A stretch of DNA of 64,000 bases from the NCBI GenBank assembly GCA_033283335.1, contig JAWMQP010000009.1, positions 62,001 to 126,000 on the forward strand. Direction: 5' to 3'. Below, piece by piece: positions 9,011-18,459 of this stretch (within the stretch, counting starts at the first letter, position 1; each line of letters starts with the position of its first letter). Below the pieces are notes generated by a model, which saw only the letters and a list, made by a program, of their open reading frames with translations, did not search any database and was not told the origin of the DNA. Source of the stretch: Pseudomaricurvus sp033283335. Its GTDB lineage: Bacteria > Pseudomonadota > Gammaproteobacteria > Pseudomonadales > Cellvibrionaceae. The position numbers and the translations under genes are program-made.

Positions 9011-9016
9011 TATAAT
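9011..9016 (+). promoter_or_regulatory. Candidate -10 of the nnr operon
   Basis: A perfect TATAAT lies in the 83-base divergent space between queG and nnr, 34 bases before the nnr ATG. No good -35 is seen 16-18 bases upstream, so the call rests on the hexamer and its position. Confidence 0.45.
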
Positions 9017-9050
9017 TCTCCCATATTTACCAGAATTTCGAGAGCGCTTC

Positions 9051-10595
9051 ATGACCGATGCAGTTTCCTCCCCGCCGGCGGGGACGTTCACCCGTCGCTT
9101 GCCGACTGATCTCTATCGTGCCGACCAGGTACGCGCGCTGGATCGCTGCGCCATTGAGGAGCACGGCATTGCCGGTATTCACCTGATGAAACGCGCCGGC
9201 CGTGCCGCTTTTGCCGCGCTGCTGGAGCGCTGGCCAGAACCCGAGCAGGTCACGGTCTTGTGCGGAGCGGGCAATAACGCCGGCGATGGCTTTGTCATTG
9301 CAGGCTTGGCAGCGCAACGCCGTATTCCGGTGACAGTCATCTGTGTGGCAGAGCCAGAGAAGCTGCAGGGGGATGCACGCTTGGCCTATGAATTTGCCCG
9401 CCGCGAAGGGGTGATCATGCAGCCGTTGCAGGAGAGTCAGGGGTTTAGCGGGATCGTGGTTGATGCCATGTTGGGCACCGGGCTCAGTGGTGAGGTGCGC
9501 GACCCCTACCGGCAGGCGATCGAGTGGCTCAACAGCAGCAACCTGCCGGTGCTGGCGGTGGATATTCCCTCGGGCTTGTGTGCCGATACCGGCCGGGAGT
9601 TGGGGGTGGCAGTGAAAGCCGAACTGACGGTGAGTTTTATCGGCCTCAAGCAGGGCTTGTTGACCGGTCGTGGCCCGGCGCTGACGGGTGAGTTGTTGTT
9701 TGCCGATCTGGGCGTACCGCAAGCGGTTTATCACTCCAATGTGGCCAGTGTGGAACGCCTGTGCTTGAGTGATTTACTGCGGCAACTGCCTGAGCGTGAC
9801 GGCGATGCTCACAAGGGGGATTTTGGTCACGTGATGGTGGTGGGTGGCGACAGCGGTTTTGCCGGTGCGGCGGCCATGGCCGGTGAGTCGGCGGCGCGGA
9901 TGGGGGCCGGACTGACCAGTGTGGCCACCAGGCCGGAACATGTGGCGGCTATTATTGCCCGTCGCCCCGAATTAATGGTGGCCGGTGTTACCTCCGGCCA
10001 GGCCCTGGAGCCACTGTTGGCGCGGGTCACGGTGCTGGTCTTGGGGCCGGGTCTCGGCCGCTCTCCCTGGTCGGAACAGATGTTACAGCAGGCGGCGGCC
10101 AGCGATTTGCCGATCGTCCTGGATGCCGACGGCCTCAACCTGTTGTCTGAAGGGCGCGTGCTGGGGAATCAGTGCCGGCGGGACAACTGGATTCTGACTC
10201 CGCACCCGGGTGAGGCCGCGCGTCTGCTGGGGGTGACAACCGCCGAGATTCAAAAAGACCGTTTCAGTGCCGCTCGACAATTGCAGCAGCGCTTCGGTGG
10301 TACCGTGCTGTTGAAGGGTGCCGGCACGGTCATCGCCGCCCAGGATGGCAGTTTGAGTGTGGCCGATGTGGGCAACCCCGGCATGGCTTCCGGCGGCATG
10401 GGCGATGTCCTCAGCGGCGTCATTGGCGGTCTGCTGGCGCAGGGCCTGGAACCCTGCGCGGCAACCAAGTTGGCGGTCTGCCTGCACGGCGCGGCGGCGG
10501 ATATGGCGGTTGCGGATAACGGCATGCGGGGCTTGCTGGCTACTGACTTATTGCCCTACCTGCGGCAATTGCTCAACAGTGAGTTGGCTGAATGA
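9051..10595 (+). CDS. nnr: Bifunctional NAD(P)H-hydrate epimerase / ADP-dependent NAD(P)H-hydrate dehydratase
   Basis: The protein repairs hydrated NADH and NADPH. The N-terminal YjeF_N epimerase domain (about 10-225) contains LCGAGNNAGDGFV and DAMLGTGLSG. The C-terminal YjeF_C kinase-like dehydratase (about 235-510) contains the GDSGFAGAAAMAG block, LDADGLN, TPHPGEAARL, and GNPGMASGGMGDVLSG with the catalytic Asp. The start ATG 9051 follows GAGAG; an upstream in-frame ATG at about 9001 lies in the promoter region. It overlaps tsaE by four bases (ATGA), so the two are translationally coupled. Confidence 0.95.
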   Translation: MTDAVSSPPAGTFTRRLPTDLYRADQVRALDRCAIEEHGIAGIHLMKRAGRAAFAALLERWPEPEQVTVLCGAGNNAGDGFVIAGLAAQRRIPVTVICVAEPEKLQGDARLAYEFARREGVIMQPLQESQGFSGIVVDAMLGTGLSGEVRDPYRQAIEWLNSSNLPVLAVDIPSGLCADTGRELGVAVKAELTVSFIGLKQGLLTGRGPALTGELLFADLGVPQAVYHSNVASVERLCLSDLLRQLPERDGDAHKGDFGHVMVVGGDSGFAGAAAMAGESAARMGAGLTSVATRPEHVAAIIARRPELMVAGVTSGQALEPLLARVTVLVLGPGLGRSPWSEQMLQQAAASDLPIVLDADGLNLLSEGRVLGNQCRRDNWILTPHPGEAARLLGVTTAEIQKDRFSAARQLQQRFGGTVLLKGAGTVIAAQDGSLSVADVGNPGMASGGMGDVLSGVIGGLLAQGLEPCAATKLAVCLHGAAADMAVADNGMRGLLATDLLPYLRQLLNSELAE

Positions 10596-11056
10596 CGGTG
10601 CTGGCGGAACAATCCCTCTATCTTGCGGATGAAGCCGCCACGGTGGCTGCCGGAGAGCGTCTCGGGCGCGCCACTCGTGGCGGTGCGGTGGTGTTCCTCG
10701 AGGGAACCCTGGGAGCAGGAAAAACCACATTCAGTCGCGGTGTGTTGCGAGCCTTTGGGCATTCAGGAGCGGTTAAGTCCCCTACCTATACTTTGGTAGA
10801 GCCTTACGAGTTTGCCGAGGCGCAGGTCTACCATTTCGATCTCTATCGACTCGGCGATCCGGAAGAGTTGGAGTATATGGGGATACGGGATTACTTCAGT
10901 GGTGATCACCTGTGTCTGGTGGAGTGGCCCAGCCGTGGCGACGGTGTCTTACCCACGGCGGATCTGGTGTTGACCCTGATTGTGGAGCCACCTGGACGAC
11001 GCTTGCGGTTACAGGCGCAGACTGAGCGGGGTCAGGCGCTGCTGGCGAACTTTTGA
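10592..11056 (+). CDS. tsaE: tRNA threonylcarbamoyladenosine biosynthesis ATPase TsaE
   Basis: TsaE works with TsaB and TsaD to make t6A37 in ANN-decoding tRNAs. The 154-residue protein shows the Walker A motif GTLGAGKTTFSRG (about 32-44), the KSPTYTLVEPYE block, HFDLYRL and the LVEWPSRG motif that are diagnostic of the family. It overlaps nnr by four bases and precedes the amidase gene after 97 bases, the standard nnr-tsaE-amiB order. Confidence 0.95.
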   Translation: MTVLAEQSLYLADEAATVAAGERLGRATRGGAVVFLEGTLGAGKTTFSRGVLRAFGHSGAVKSPTYTLVEPYEFAEAQVYHFDLYRLGDPEELEYMGIRDYFSGDHLCLVEWPSRGDGVLPTADLVLTLIVEPPGRRLRLQAQTERGQALLANF

Positions 11057-11153
11057 TCACAATTCGCGGTCTGAGGCTTTTCTCGCGCCAGATAAGGCGG
11101 TAACGTAAACCCAAAATGCGTTAATCGCCAGATAACTTACAGGAAACAGGACG

Positions 11154-12563
11154 ATGATTGGGGAAACAACAGCCGCACAGGGTCAGTTGCAGAACCGGGC
11201 CAGCCCGGCGACGCCTGTGTCGCTGTTGCTGCTGGTGATGTTACTGCTGCTGTCGGACATGGTGAGGGCCGCTGCCGATATTAAGGGGGTGCGCCTGTGG
11301 CGTGCACCTGACCACACCCGACTGGTGCTGGACCTGAGTGGTGGTGTGCAACACAAGTTATTTACCCTTAATAACCCGGATCGGCTGGTGATCGATATCA
11401 GCGATACCCGCCTGCAGGCTTCCCTGACGGGATTGCCGTTAGCGGATACGCCCATCCAGCGAATTCGCAGTGCGGCCCGCAACGGTCGTGACCTGCGCGT
11501 GGTGTTGGATCTGTCGACGGCCGTTCAACCCAAGAGCTTTTTCCTGAAAAAACACGGTGATATGGATGACCGGCTGGTGGTGGACCTGTTTGATCGCCAG
11601 GCGCGTGTGGAAAAAACCGTTCAACAGGTGGTGGATAACCACCAGGGCAGGCGCGACATCATCATTGCCATTGATGCGGGCCACGGCGGTGAAGACCCCG
11701 GCGCACTGGGGCCAAAGTTCAGTGGTAAACCGCTGCGGGAAAAAGACGTGGTGCTGGCGATCAGTAAGCAGCTGGCAGCCATGGTGAACGCTGAGCCCGG
11801 TTATCGCGCAGAACTGGTGCGCAGTGGCGATTACTATATCCCCCTGCGCAAACGCCGCGATATTGCTCGCGACAAACGCGCCGATTTGTTTGTGTCCGTG
11901 CACGCCGATGCGTTTAAGCATCCCTCGGCCAACGGCGCATCCGTGTTTGCGCTCTCCCGTCGAGGGGCGACGTCGGAGACGGCCCGGTTCCTGGCGCAAC
12001 AGGAAAACGATGCCGACCTTATCGGTGGTGTGGGCAGCGTCAGTCTGGACGACAAGGACGAAGTCCTGCGCGGGGTGTTGGTGGATTTGTCGATGACGGC
12101 CACACTCGGTTCCAGTTTGCAGGTGGGTGATCGAGTTTTGAAGCAGATGGATTCGGTGGCGCGGCTGCACAAGTCGCAGGTGGAGCAGGCCGGGTTTGCC
12201 GTGCTGAAATCGCCGGATGTACCGAGTATCCTGGTGGAGACCGGGTTTATTTCCAACCCCGATGAAGCCCGCAAACTGAACACCTATGCCTATCGAAAAA
12301 AAATGGCCAGTGCCATCTTTAACGGCATCAAGCAGCACTTTTACACTGTGCCGCCGGCGGGCAGTTATGTGGCTTACCTGAAAAATGGTGGCCAGCCGAT
12401 TGCCGGAAATAGCCGTGGGCGCGAACACACCATTGCCAATGGTGATACGCTCAGTGGTATCGCCCGTCGCTATGAAGTGACGGTGCGGGAAATCCAGCAA
12501 GCCAATCAAATGAATAACAGTGTCATACGAGTGGGTGACAAGCTAAAAATCCCCGCTTCCTGA
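11154..12563 (+). CDS. amiC: N-acetylmuramoyl-L-alanine amidase with AMIN and LysM domains
   Basis: This periplasmic enzyme cuts the stem peptide from glycan strands at the septum during daughter-cell separation. The 469-residue protein has a signal segment with a long hydrophobic stretch (about 22-37, ending VRAAA), an AMIN domain (about 42-140) for septal targeting, and an Amidase_3 zinc domain (about 165-390). Ligands are in IDAGHGGEDPG, VSVHADAF and the catalytic Glu in LVETGFISNPDEA. A single C-terminal LysM (about 424-468) binds peptidoglycan. The LysM and the position before mutL match AmiB-type proteins of Pseudomonas, where the name AmiB is also used. Confidence 0.93.
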   Translation: MIGETTAAQGQLQNRASPATPVSLLLLVMLLLLSDMVRAAADIKGVRLWRAPDHTRLVLDLSGGVQHKLFTLNNPDRLVIDISDTRLQASLTGLPLADTPIQRIRSAARNGRDLRVVLDLSTAVQPKSFFLKKHGDMDDRLVVDLFDRQARVEKTVQQVVDNHQGRRDIIIAIDAGHGGEDPGALGPKFSGKPLREKDVVLAISKQLAAMVNAEPGYRAELVRSGDYYIPLRKRRDIARDKRADLFVSVHADAFKHPSANGASVFALSRRGATSETARFLAQQENDADLIGGVGSVSLDDKDEVLRGVLVDLSMTATLGSSLQVGDRVLKQMDSVARLHKSQVEQAGFAVLKSPDVPSILVETGFISNPDEARKLNTYAYRKKMASAIFNGIKQHFYTVPPAGSYVAYLKNGGQPIAGNSRGREHTIANGDTLSGIARRYEVTVREIQQANQMNNSVIRVGDKLKIPAS

Positions 12564-12578
12564 CAGGACAGATGTTGT

Positions 12579-14474
12579 ATGTCTAAAATCCAATTGCTCA
12601 GCCCTCGCCTGGCCAACCAGATTGCCGCCGGTGAGGTGGTTGAGCGTCCCGCTTCCGTGATCAAGGAAGTGTTGGAAAACAGCCTTGATGCCGGAGCCAC
12701 TCGCCTGGAAGTGGACGTCGAAAACGGCGGCATCAAATTGATCCGCGTGCGCGATGACGGCAGCGGCATTGATAAAGACGACCTGCCGCTGGCGTTAAGC
12801 CGCCATGCCACCAGCAAAATTTATCAGCTCGACGATCTGGAAGCGGTGTCGACCCTCGGCTTTCGCGGCGAGGCCCTGGCCAGTATCAGTTCGGTCTCGC
12901 GGCTGACGGTGACCAGTAACAGCGGCGATGAAAACCGCGGTTGGTGCGCGCGGGCGGAAGGCCGCGATATGGAGACCGAAGTCTCGCCGGCGGCCCACCC
13001 TCGCGGTACCACGGTGGAAGTGCGGGATTTGTTTTTCAACACCCCGGCGCGACGCAAGTTTCTGCGCACCGAGAAAACCGAGTTCAATCGCATCGAGGAC
13101 AACCTCAAGAAACTGGCGTTATCGCGTTTCGACGTGAGTTTTAACCTGCGTCACAACGGTCGTGTGATCCACAGCTGGCGTGCGGCCCACTCCCAGGTGG
13201 AGCAGGAGCGCCGGGTGGCCCAGGTGTGCGGTCCGGCGTTTATGGAAAATGCGGTGCATCTCGACATCGAGCGCACGGGCTTGCGCCTGTGGGGCTGGGT
13301 GGCATTGCCGACCTTTTCCCGCAGTCAGGCCGACTTGCAGCACTTTTACGTCAACGGTCGTGCCATTCGCGACAAACTGGTGACTCATGCCGTGCGGCAG
13401 GCTTATCAGGATGTGCTGTTTCATGGCCGTCATCCGGCGTTTGTGCTGTATCTGGAGCTGGATCCGGCCACCGTGGATGTCAATGTGCACCCCACCAAAC
13501 ACGAAGTGCGTTTCCGCGATAGTCGCATGGTGCACGATTTCCTGTTTCGCAGTCTGCATCATGCGCTGGCTGAAGTGCGTCCTGGTGATCAACTGCAGAA
13601 AGACGAAGCCCCCCCTGCGGGACTGGCGTTGCAGTCTCTCTCTCAGGTCAGCGGTGTGGCCGCCGGAGAGTTCAAGCAACAGGAAACCATGTCGTTTCGA
13701 CCATCGCCAGCAGCTCAGCACCCATCACCGCCCTCCCTGTTTGGAGGGCCGGCAGGTGCCACCGCTGGCGTAAGCGAGAGCTTGCCTGCCTACCAACAGC
13801 TGTACGGCCAGGCCAGCAGTGCTGCCGAGGGTAGCTTTACCGCTCAAGCGGCACCCAGTTTGTCGCAGCTGGAAGAGTCCAGCCAGGATATCCCGCCGCT
13901 GGGTTACGCCATTGCCCAGCTGAAAGGCATCTACATCCTGGCGGAAAACGCCCAGGGCCTGATTGTGGTGGATATGCACGCAGCCCATGAGCGCATTACC
14001 TACGAGCGTATGAAGCTGGCCGTGGCCGAGCAGGGGCTGCACACCCAGCCCCTGTTAGTCCCCGAGACCATCGCTGTCAGCCAGAAAGAGGCGGATTACG
14101 CCGATGAGCACGGCGAGCTGTTTCAAGCCCTGGGCTTTGAGCTGCAGCGGGCCGGTCCCGAGAGCTTGTTGATTCGTCAAATCCCGGTGATTCTCAACCG
14201 CGCCAATGTTGAGCAGCTGGTGCGGGATGTGTTGGCGGACCTGCTGGAGTATGGCTCCAGCCAGCGTATCGAGCATTACATGAACGAAATCCTGGCCACC
14301 ATGGCCTGCCACGGCGCGGTGCGGGCCAACCGCAAGCTGACGATTCCCGAGATGAATGCGCTGCTGCGGGATATGGAGGCCACCGAACGCAGTGGCCAGT
14401 GTAATCACGGGCGTCCCACCTGGACCCTGCAGACTCTCGACGAGCTGGACAAGCTGTTCCTGCGGGGGCAGTAA
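12579..14474 (+). CDS. mutL: DNA mismatch repair protein MutL (endonuclease type)
   Basis: MutL links mismatch recognition by MutS to strand incision. The N-terminal GHKL ATPase (about 1-330) shows EVVERPASVIKEVLENSLDAG, DDGSGI and GFRGEALASI. A low-conservation linker (about 340-440) leads to the dimerisation domain. The C-terminal domain carries DMHAAHERITYE, which fits the DQHA(X)2E(X)4E endonuclease motif, together with ACHGAVRANRKL and CNHGRPTW zinc-site motifs. This MutL is therefore predicted to nick DNA itself, as in bacteria without MutH/Dam repair. It is 631 residues long and its stop overlaps the miaA start by one base. Confidence 0.97.
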   Translation: MSKIQLLSPRLANQIAAGEVVERPASVIKEVLENSLDAGATRLEVDVENGGIKLIRVRDDGSGIDKDDLPLALSRHATSKIYQLDDLEAVSTLGFRGEALASISSVSRLTVTSNSGDENRGWCARAEGRDMETEVSPAAHPRGTTVEVRDLFFNTPARRKFLRTEKTEFNRIEDNLKKLALSRFDVSFNLRHNGRVIHSWRAAHSQVEQERRVAQVCGPAFMENAVHLDIERTGLRLWGWVALPTFSRSQADLQHFYVNGRAIRDKLVTHAVRQAYQDVLFHGRHPAFVLYLELDPATVDVNVHPTKHEVRFRDSRMVHDFLFRSLHHALAEVRPGDQLQKDEAPPAGLALQSLSQVSGVAAGEFKQQETMSFRPSPAAQHPSPPSLFGGPAGATAGVSESLPAYQQLYGQASSAAEGSFTAQAAPSLSQLEESSQDIPPLGYAIAQLKGIYILAENAQGLIVVDMHAAHERITYERMKLAVAEQGLHTQPLLVPETIAVSQKEADYADEHGELFQALGFELQRAGPESLLIRQIPVILNRANVEQLVRDVLADLLEYGSSQRIEHYMNEILATMACHGAVRANRKLTIPEMNALLRDMEATERSGQCNHGRPTWTLQTLDELDKLFLRGQ

Positions 14475-15457
14475 TGAACGAGAGCCCTAGCAACAAGCCA
14501 CTGCTCATTTTTCTGATGGGGCCGACGGCGTCCGGTAAAACCGATCTGGCCATTGCCCTACGCCAGCAGTTGCCGGTGGAGCTGATCAGCGTCGATTCCG
14601 CCCTGGTGTATCGGCAGATGGACATTGGCAGCGCCAAGCCCAGTGCTGAGGAGCAAGCCCTGGCACCGCACCGGTTGCTGGATATTCGCGATCCCTCAGA
14701 GCCCTATTCGGCGGCGGACTTTCGCGCCGATGCCCTGCGAGAAATTGACGCTATTGTGGACCAGGGGCGAATTCCGCTGCTGGTGGGCGGTACCATGCTG
14801 TATTTCAAGGCGCTGCTGGAAGGCTTTGCCGATATGCCCCCCGCAGACCAGCAGGTCAGGGCTGATATCGAAGCCCTGGCTGAGCGAGAGGGCTGGCCGG
14901 CGGTGCATCGCGAGCTGGCCCAGGTGGATCCCGAGAGCGCCGCTGAGATTCATCCCAATCACTCCCAGCGCCTGAGTCGGGCGCTGGAGGTGTATCGGGT
15001 TTCCGGCCGGACCATGACTGCCCTGCGCCGGCAGCAGGACCGCCAGTCACAGGATCTGCACCAACGCTTTGACATTGTCCAGATTGCCATTGCTCCCCGC
15101 GACCGTTCGGTCTTGCATGAGCGCATTGCCCGGCGTTTTGGCCTGATGCTGGAACAGGGCCTGATCGAGGAAGTCCAAGCCCTATACCGCCGCGGTGACC
15201 TGCACCCGGACCTGCCGGCCATTCGGGCCGTCGGCTACCGCCAGGTGTGGGATTACCTGACCGGTGAGCTGGACCGCGAGACCATGGTAGAGCGCGGCAT
15301 TGTCGCCACTCGCCAGCTGGCCAAGCGCCAGTTGACCTGGCTGCGGGGCTGGCCGGGGTTGCACTGGGTCTATACGGACACATCGACGGGTGAAATTCGC
15401 AAAAAGTCAGATTTGCTGCACGAAATTTTGAACTTTTTACCCCAAAGGCCCCTATAA
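14474..15457 (+). CDS. miaA: tRNA dimethylallyltransferase
   Basis: MiaA adds the isopentenyl group to A37 of tRNAs reading UNN codons. The 327-residue protein has the P-loop GPTASGKTDLAIAL (about 17-30), the substrate motif VDSALVYRQMDIGSAKP and GGTMLYFKALLEG. The start codon overlaps the mutL stop (TAATG), giving tight coupling. The position between mutL and hfq is standard in gammaproteobacteria. Confidence 0.97.
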   Translation: MNESPSNKPLLIFLMGPTASGKTDLAIALRQQLPVELISVDSALVYRQMDIGSAKPSAEEQALAPHRLLDIRDPSEPYSAADFRADALREIDAIVDQGRIPLLVGGTMLYFKALLEGFADMPPADQQVRADIEALAEREGWPAVHRELAQVDPESAAEIHPNHSQRLSRALEVYRVSGRTMTALRRQQDRQSQDLHQRFDIVQIAIAPRDRSVLHERIARRFGLMLEQGLIEEVQALYRRGDLHPDLPAIRAVGYRQVWDYLTGELDRETMVERGIVATRQLAKRQLTWLRGWPGLHWVYTDTSTGEIRKKSDLLHEILNFLPQRPL

Positions 15458-15458
15458 T
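15428..15458 (+). promoter_or_regulatory. Probable hfq promoter
   Basis: TTGAAC (15428-15433) and a perfect TATAAT (15453-15458) are separated by 19 bases, at the extreme 3' end of miaA. Transcription from here would leave a leader of about 125 bases before hfq. Internal promoters inside miaA that drive hfq are known in Escherichia coli; the long spacer lowers confidence. Confidence 0.5.
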
Positions 15459-15591
15459 AGGAGGCGTGCCAACTCTAGTTTGGTACACAGTCAGTTTTTA
15501 TAGTCATTATTTATTAACGCTTTGTGCTGTGCCGGTGTTTGACCGGATTTTGCAGCAGCTTAGAAGTGCTAGTCAGCAAAGGAGAATAACT

Positions 15592-15849
15592 ATGTCAAAG
15601 GGGCATAGCTTACAAGACCCTTATTTGAACGTTTTGCGCAAAGAGCGCATTCCTGTGTCCATTTACCTGGTCAATGGCATCAAATTGCAGGGTCAAATCG
15701 AATCGTTTGACCAGTTCGTGGTGCTGTTGAAAAACACCGTCAGCCAGATGGTGTACAAACATGCTATTTCTACCGTCGTGCCCTCTCGCGCTGTGCGTGT
15801 TCCCATGCTGAACCCGCAGGCTGGCGAAGGTGAAGAGGCCGAAGGTTAA
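15592..15849 (+). CDS. hfq: RNA chaperone Hfq
   Basis: Hfq forms a hexamer that pairs small RNAs with mRNAs. The 85-residue protein starts MSKGHSLQDPYLNVLRKERI and contains Sm1 (VSIYLVNGIKLQGQIESFD) and Sm2 (VYKHAISTVVPS, with the YKHA motif). The proximal-face residues Q8, D9, F39-like and K56-H57 are present. The tail is short and acidic (GEGEEAEG). A strong ribosome-binding site (AAAGGAG) precedes ATG 15592, which decides the start over longer in-frame extension. Confidence 0.98.
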   Translation: MSKGHSLQDPYLNVLRKERIPVSIYLVNGIKLQGQIESFDQFVVLLKNTVSQMVYKHAISTVVPSRAVRVPMLNPQAGEGEEAEG

Positions 15850-15866
15850 TCTTTTGAGGTACGTCG

Positions 15867-17171
15867 TTGTTTTTTGAACGTCCTGATTCCGGTGAACTGG
15901 CGGTACTGGTTCACCTGGAATTTCCGCTAAATTCCGACCCAGACGATCCCCGCGAATTTGAAGAACTGGTGCTGTCAGCCGGTGGCGACCCTGTCGATTT
16001 CATCACAGGTCAGCGCTCCACCCCGCATGCCCGTTACTTTGTTGGTACGGGCAAGCTTGAAGAGCTGAAACAATGTGTGCAGCTGCATCAGGCCGAGCTG
16101 GTGATCTTTAACCACAATCTATCGCCCAGCCAGGAACGCAACCTGGAAAAAGAACTCAAGTGTCGGGTGCTGGATCGCACTGGCCTGATTCTGGATATCT
16201 TTGCCCAGCGCGCCCGTACCCATGAGGGCAAATTGCAGGTCGAGCTGGCCCAATTGCGGCACATGTCAACGCGACTGATTCGCGGCTGGACCCACCTTGA
16301 GCGCCAAAAAGGCGGCATTGGTCTGCGTGGTCCCGGTGAAACCCAGCTGGAAACCGACCGCCGTTTGTTGCGCGGGCGCATCAAGTCGATTGAGAAGCGG
16401 CTGGAAAAGGTCCGCCGTCAACGGGACCAGGGTCGCCGCTCCCGCCGTCGCGCCGAGGTGCCCACGGTTTCCCTGGTGGGCTACACCAACGCCGGCAAAT
16501 CGACGCTGTTCAATCACATTACCGAAGCCGGGGTGTACGCCCAGGATCAACTGTTCGCCACACTCGATCCCACCATGCGGCGTATTGAACTGCCGTCTCT
16601 GGGGGTGGCGGTATTGGCTGATACGGTGGGCTTTATCAGTCATCTGCCGCACCGCTTGGTGGAGGCTTTTCGGGCCACGCTGGAGGAGGCCGCCAGTTCG
16701 GACCTGTTGCTGCACGTGATTGATGCCGCTGCCGAAGAACGCACACGCAACATTGAGCAGGTGGAAGAGGTGCTGGAAGAGATTGGCGCCGCTGAACTGC
16801 CGCAGCTTCGGGTGTTTAACAAAATTGATCTGTTAGAGGAGTTTGCCCCGCGCATTGACCGCGACGACCAGGGTCGACCTGTGGCGGTGTGGCTTTCGGC
16901 GCAAACCGGTGCCGGCGTGGAATTGTTGTTCGACGCTGTGGCTGAGTTGTTGGGGCAGGAGCGCGTATTGGAGACGCTGTTGTTACAGCCATCCCAAGCG
17001 CGCTTGCGGGCGAAACTCTACGAATATAATGCGGTGACCGAAGAACATTACGGCCACGACGGCAGTATTGAGCTGGCCGTCAACATCCAAAAAGCGGACC
17101 TGTTACGTATTCTCAGTCAGGAACAGCTATCCTTTGAATCTTTAAACTGGCAATCTCAAATTGCGGGATAA
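15867..17171 (+). CDS. hflX: Ribosome-associated GTPase HflX
   Basis: HflX is a GTPase that splits stalled 70S ribosomes, notably on heat shock. The 434-residue protein has the N-terminal HflX domain (about 1-190, with GLRGPGETQLETDRR) and a G domain with GYTNAGKSTLFN (G1), DTVGFI (G3) and NKID (G4). The start is an unusual TTG at 15867, giving MFFERPDSGE as in Pseudomonas HflX; GAGG lies eight bases upstream, and no ATG occurs nearby in frame. It follows hfq by 17 bases. Confidence 0.95.
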   Translation: MFFERPDSGELAVLVHLEFPLNSDPDDPREFEELVLSAGGDPVDFITGQRSTPHARYFVGTGKLEELKQCVQLHQAELVIFNHNLSPSQERNLEKELKCRVLDRTGLILDIFAQRARTHEGKLQVELAQLRHMSTRLIRGWTHLERQKGGIGLRGPGETQLETDRRLLRGRIKSIEKRLEKVRRQRDQGRRSRRRAEVPTVSLVGYTNAGKSTLFNHITEAGVYAQDQLFATLDPTMRRIELPSLGVAVLADTVGFISHLPHRLVEAFRATLEEAASSDLLLHVIDAAAEERTRNIEQVEEVLEEIGAAELPQLRVFNKIDLLEEFAPRIDRDDQGRPVAVWLSAQTGAGVELLFDAVAELLGQERVLETLLLQPSQARLRAKLYEYNAVTEEHYGHDGSIELAVNIQKADLLRILSQEQLSFESLNWQSQIAG

Positions 17172-17183
17172 GTGTCAAATCGG

Positions 17184-17211
17184 TTAACAATCGTTGCGAC
17201 TTTGTTAGAAT
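17184..17211 (+). promoter_or_regulatory. Probable hflKC promoter
   Basis: TTAACA (17184-17189) and TAGAAT (17206-17211), each five of six to consensus, are separated by 16 bases in the 131-base gap between hflX and hflK. The leader would be about 85 bases. Confidence 0.6.
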
Positions 17212-17302
17212 CGTCCCACTTTGACTGTGGCTCTGTGTCAGCTGCGGCCTACTCTGGATTCTAACGACACCATCCAACGGATGACATAAACGGAGAACAA
17301 CT

Positions 17303-18457
17303 ATGGCCTGGAATGAACCGGGTGGAAATAACAATGACCCCTGGGGTGGTGGCGGTGGCCGCCGTGGTAACGACGGCCCCCCGGACCTGGATGAGGCCCT
17401 GAAAAAATTTCAGGAGAAACTGAACGGTATATTTGGTGGCTCCGGTGGTGGTGGCAGCTCCCGCGGCAGCGGCCTGAGCGGCTCGGCTCTGATGGCCATT
17501 GCCGTGATTGCGCTGGTGGTCTATGGCCTGTTTGGCATATACCAGGTGAATGAGCAGGAGCAGGCGGTGGTATTGCGTCTCGGGTTGTACAAGGAAACCA
17601 AAGGTGCCGGCCTGCACTGGAACCCACCCTTAATTGATGCGGTGACCATTGAGAATGTCACGAAAGTTCGCTCACATAGCACCCGTGGTGAAATGCTGAC
17701 CCAGGATCTGAATATTGTGGATGTAAACCTGTCCGTACAGTATCGCATTGGCGATGTGAAGAGCTTTGTGCTGCGAGTCAGGGATCCCGAGCGCAGTCTG
17801 GCCCAGGCCACCGACAGTGCCCTGCGGCATGTGGTGGGCTCCACGGAAATGCACGAAGTGCTGACGGAAGGTCGTGAGCAGATGGCTGTGGACATCCAGG
17901 CGCGCCTGCAGGATTACCTCAATGCTTATCAGACCGGTATCGAAGTGGATAAGGTCAACGTCGAGGAAACCCAGCCACCGCGTGAAGTGCAGGCGGCGTT
18001 TGACGATGTGAACAAGGCCCGTGAGGATGAAGAGCGTCTGAAAAACGAGGCGGAAGCCTACTCCAACGGCATTATTCCCGAAGCCCGCGGTGCCGCTCAG
18101 CGTGTCATTGAAGAAGCTACTGCCTACCGCGAGCAGAAAATTGCCCAGGCCGAAGGTGAGGCAAAGCGTTTTGAACAGCTGCTGACCGAGTACAGTAAAG
18201 CACCGGCGGTAACCCGCGAGCGCCTTTATTTGGAAACGGTTCAGGATGTTATGGCCAGCAGTACCAAAGTGCTGGTGGACGTGGAAGGTGGCAACAACAT
18301 GATGTATTTGCCGCTGGATAAAATCGTCAATTCGTCCACAACAACGGTTTCTCCCCGGGAGATTTCCCCCCAGGTGATTCGCGAGATCACCGATCGGGTC
18401 ACCGATCAATTGCGTCGTGAGACAACCACTAGCACACGCCGTCGGGAGGTCCGTTAA
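17303..18457 (+). CDS. hflK: FtsH protease modulator HflK
   Basis: HflK and HflC form a large SPFH-family cage around the membrane protease FtsH. The 384-residue protein has a Gly-rich cytoplasmic N-terminus (about 1-55, several GGGG runs), one transmembrane helix (about 60-80), the SPFH/Band-7 domain (about 85-270) and a long alanine/glutamate-rich helix (about 270-345). HflC starts two bases after its stop, as expected for partners made in equal amounts. Confidence 0.96.
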   Translation: MAWNEPGGNNNDPWGGGGGRRGNDGPPDLDEALKKFQEKLNGIFGGSGGGGSSRGSGLSGSALMAIAVIALVVYGLFGIYQVNEQEQAVVLRLGLYKETKGAGLHWNPPLIDAVTIENVTKVRSHSTRGEMLTQDLNIVDVNLSVQYRIGDVKSFVLRVRDPERSLAQATDSALRHVVGSTEMHEVLTEGREQMAVDIQARLQDYLNAYQTGIEVDKVNVEETQPPREVQAAFDDVNKAREDEERLKNEAEAYSNGIIPEARGAAQRVIEEATAYREQKIAQAEGEAKRFEQLLTEYSKAPAVTRERLYLETVQDVMASSTKVLVDVEGGNNMMYLPLDKIVNSSTTTVSPREISPQVIREITDRVTDQLRRETTTSTRRREVR

Positions 18458-18459
18458 TC

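Noticed and set aside
8988..9016. A full -35/-10 promoter for nnr
   Set aside because: The only -35-like TTGGTT is 12 bases from the TATAAT, too close; only the -10 is kept as a candidate.
11057..11153. Two CGCCAGATAA copies between tsaE and the amidase gene as a regulatory repeat
   Set aside because: Only about ten bases are shared and there is no promoter context; probably chance.
11439..12509. 356-codon open frame antisense to the amidase gene
   Set aside because: Shadow of a conserved gene in high-GC DNA; no recognisable motifs.
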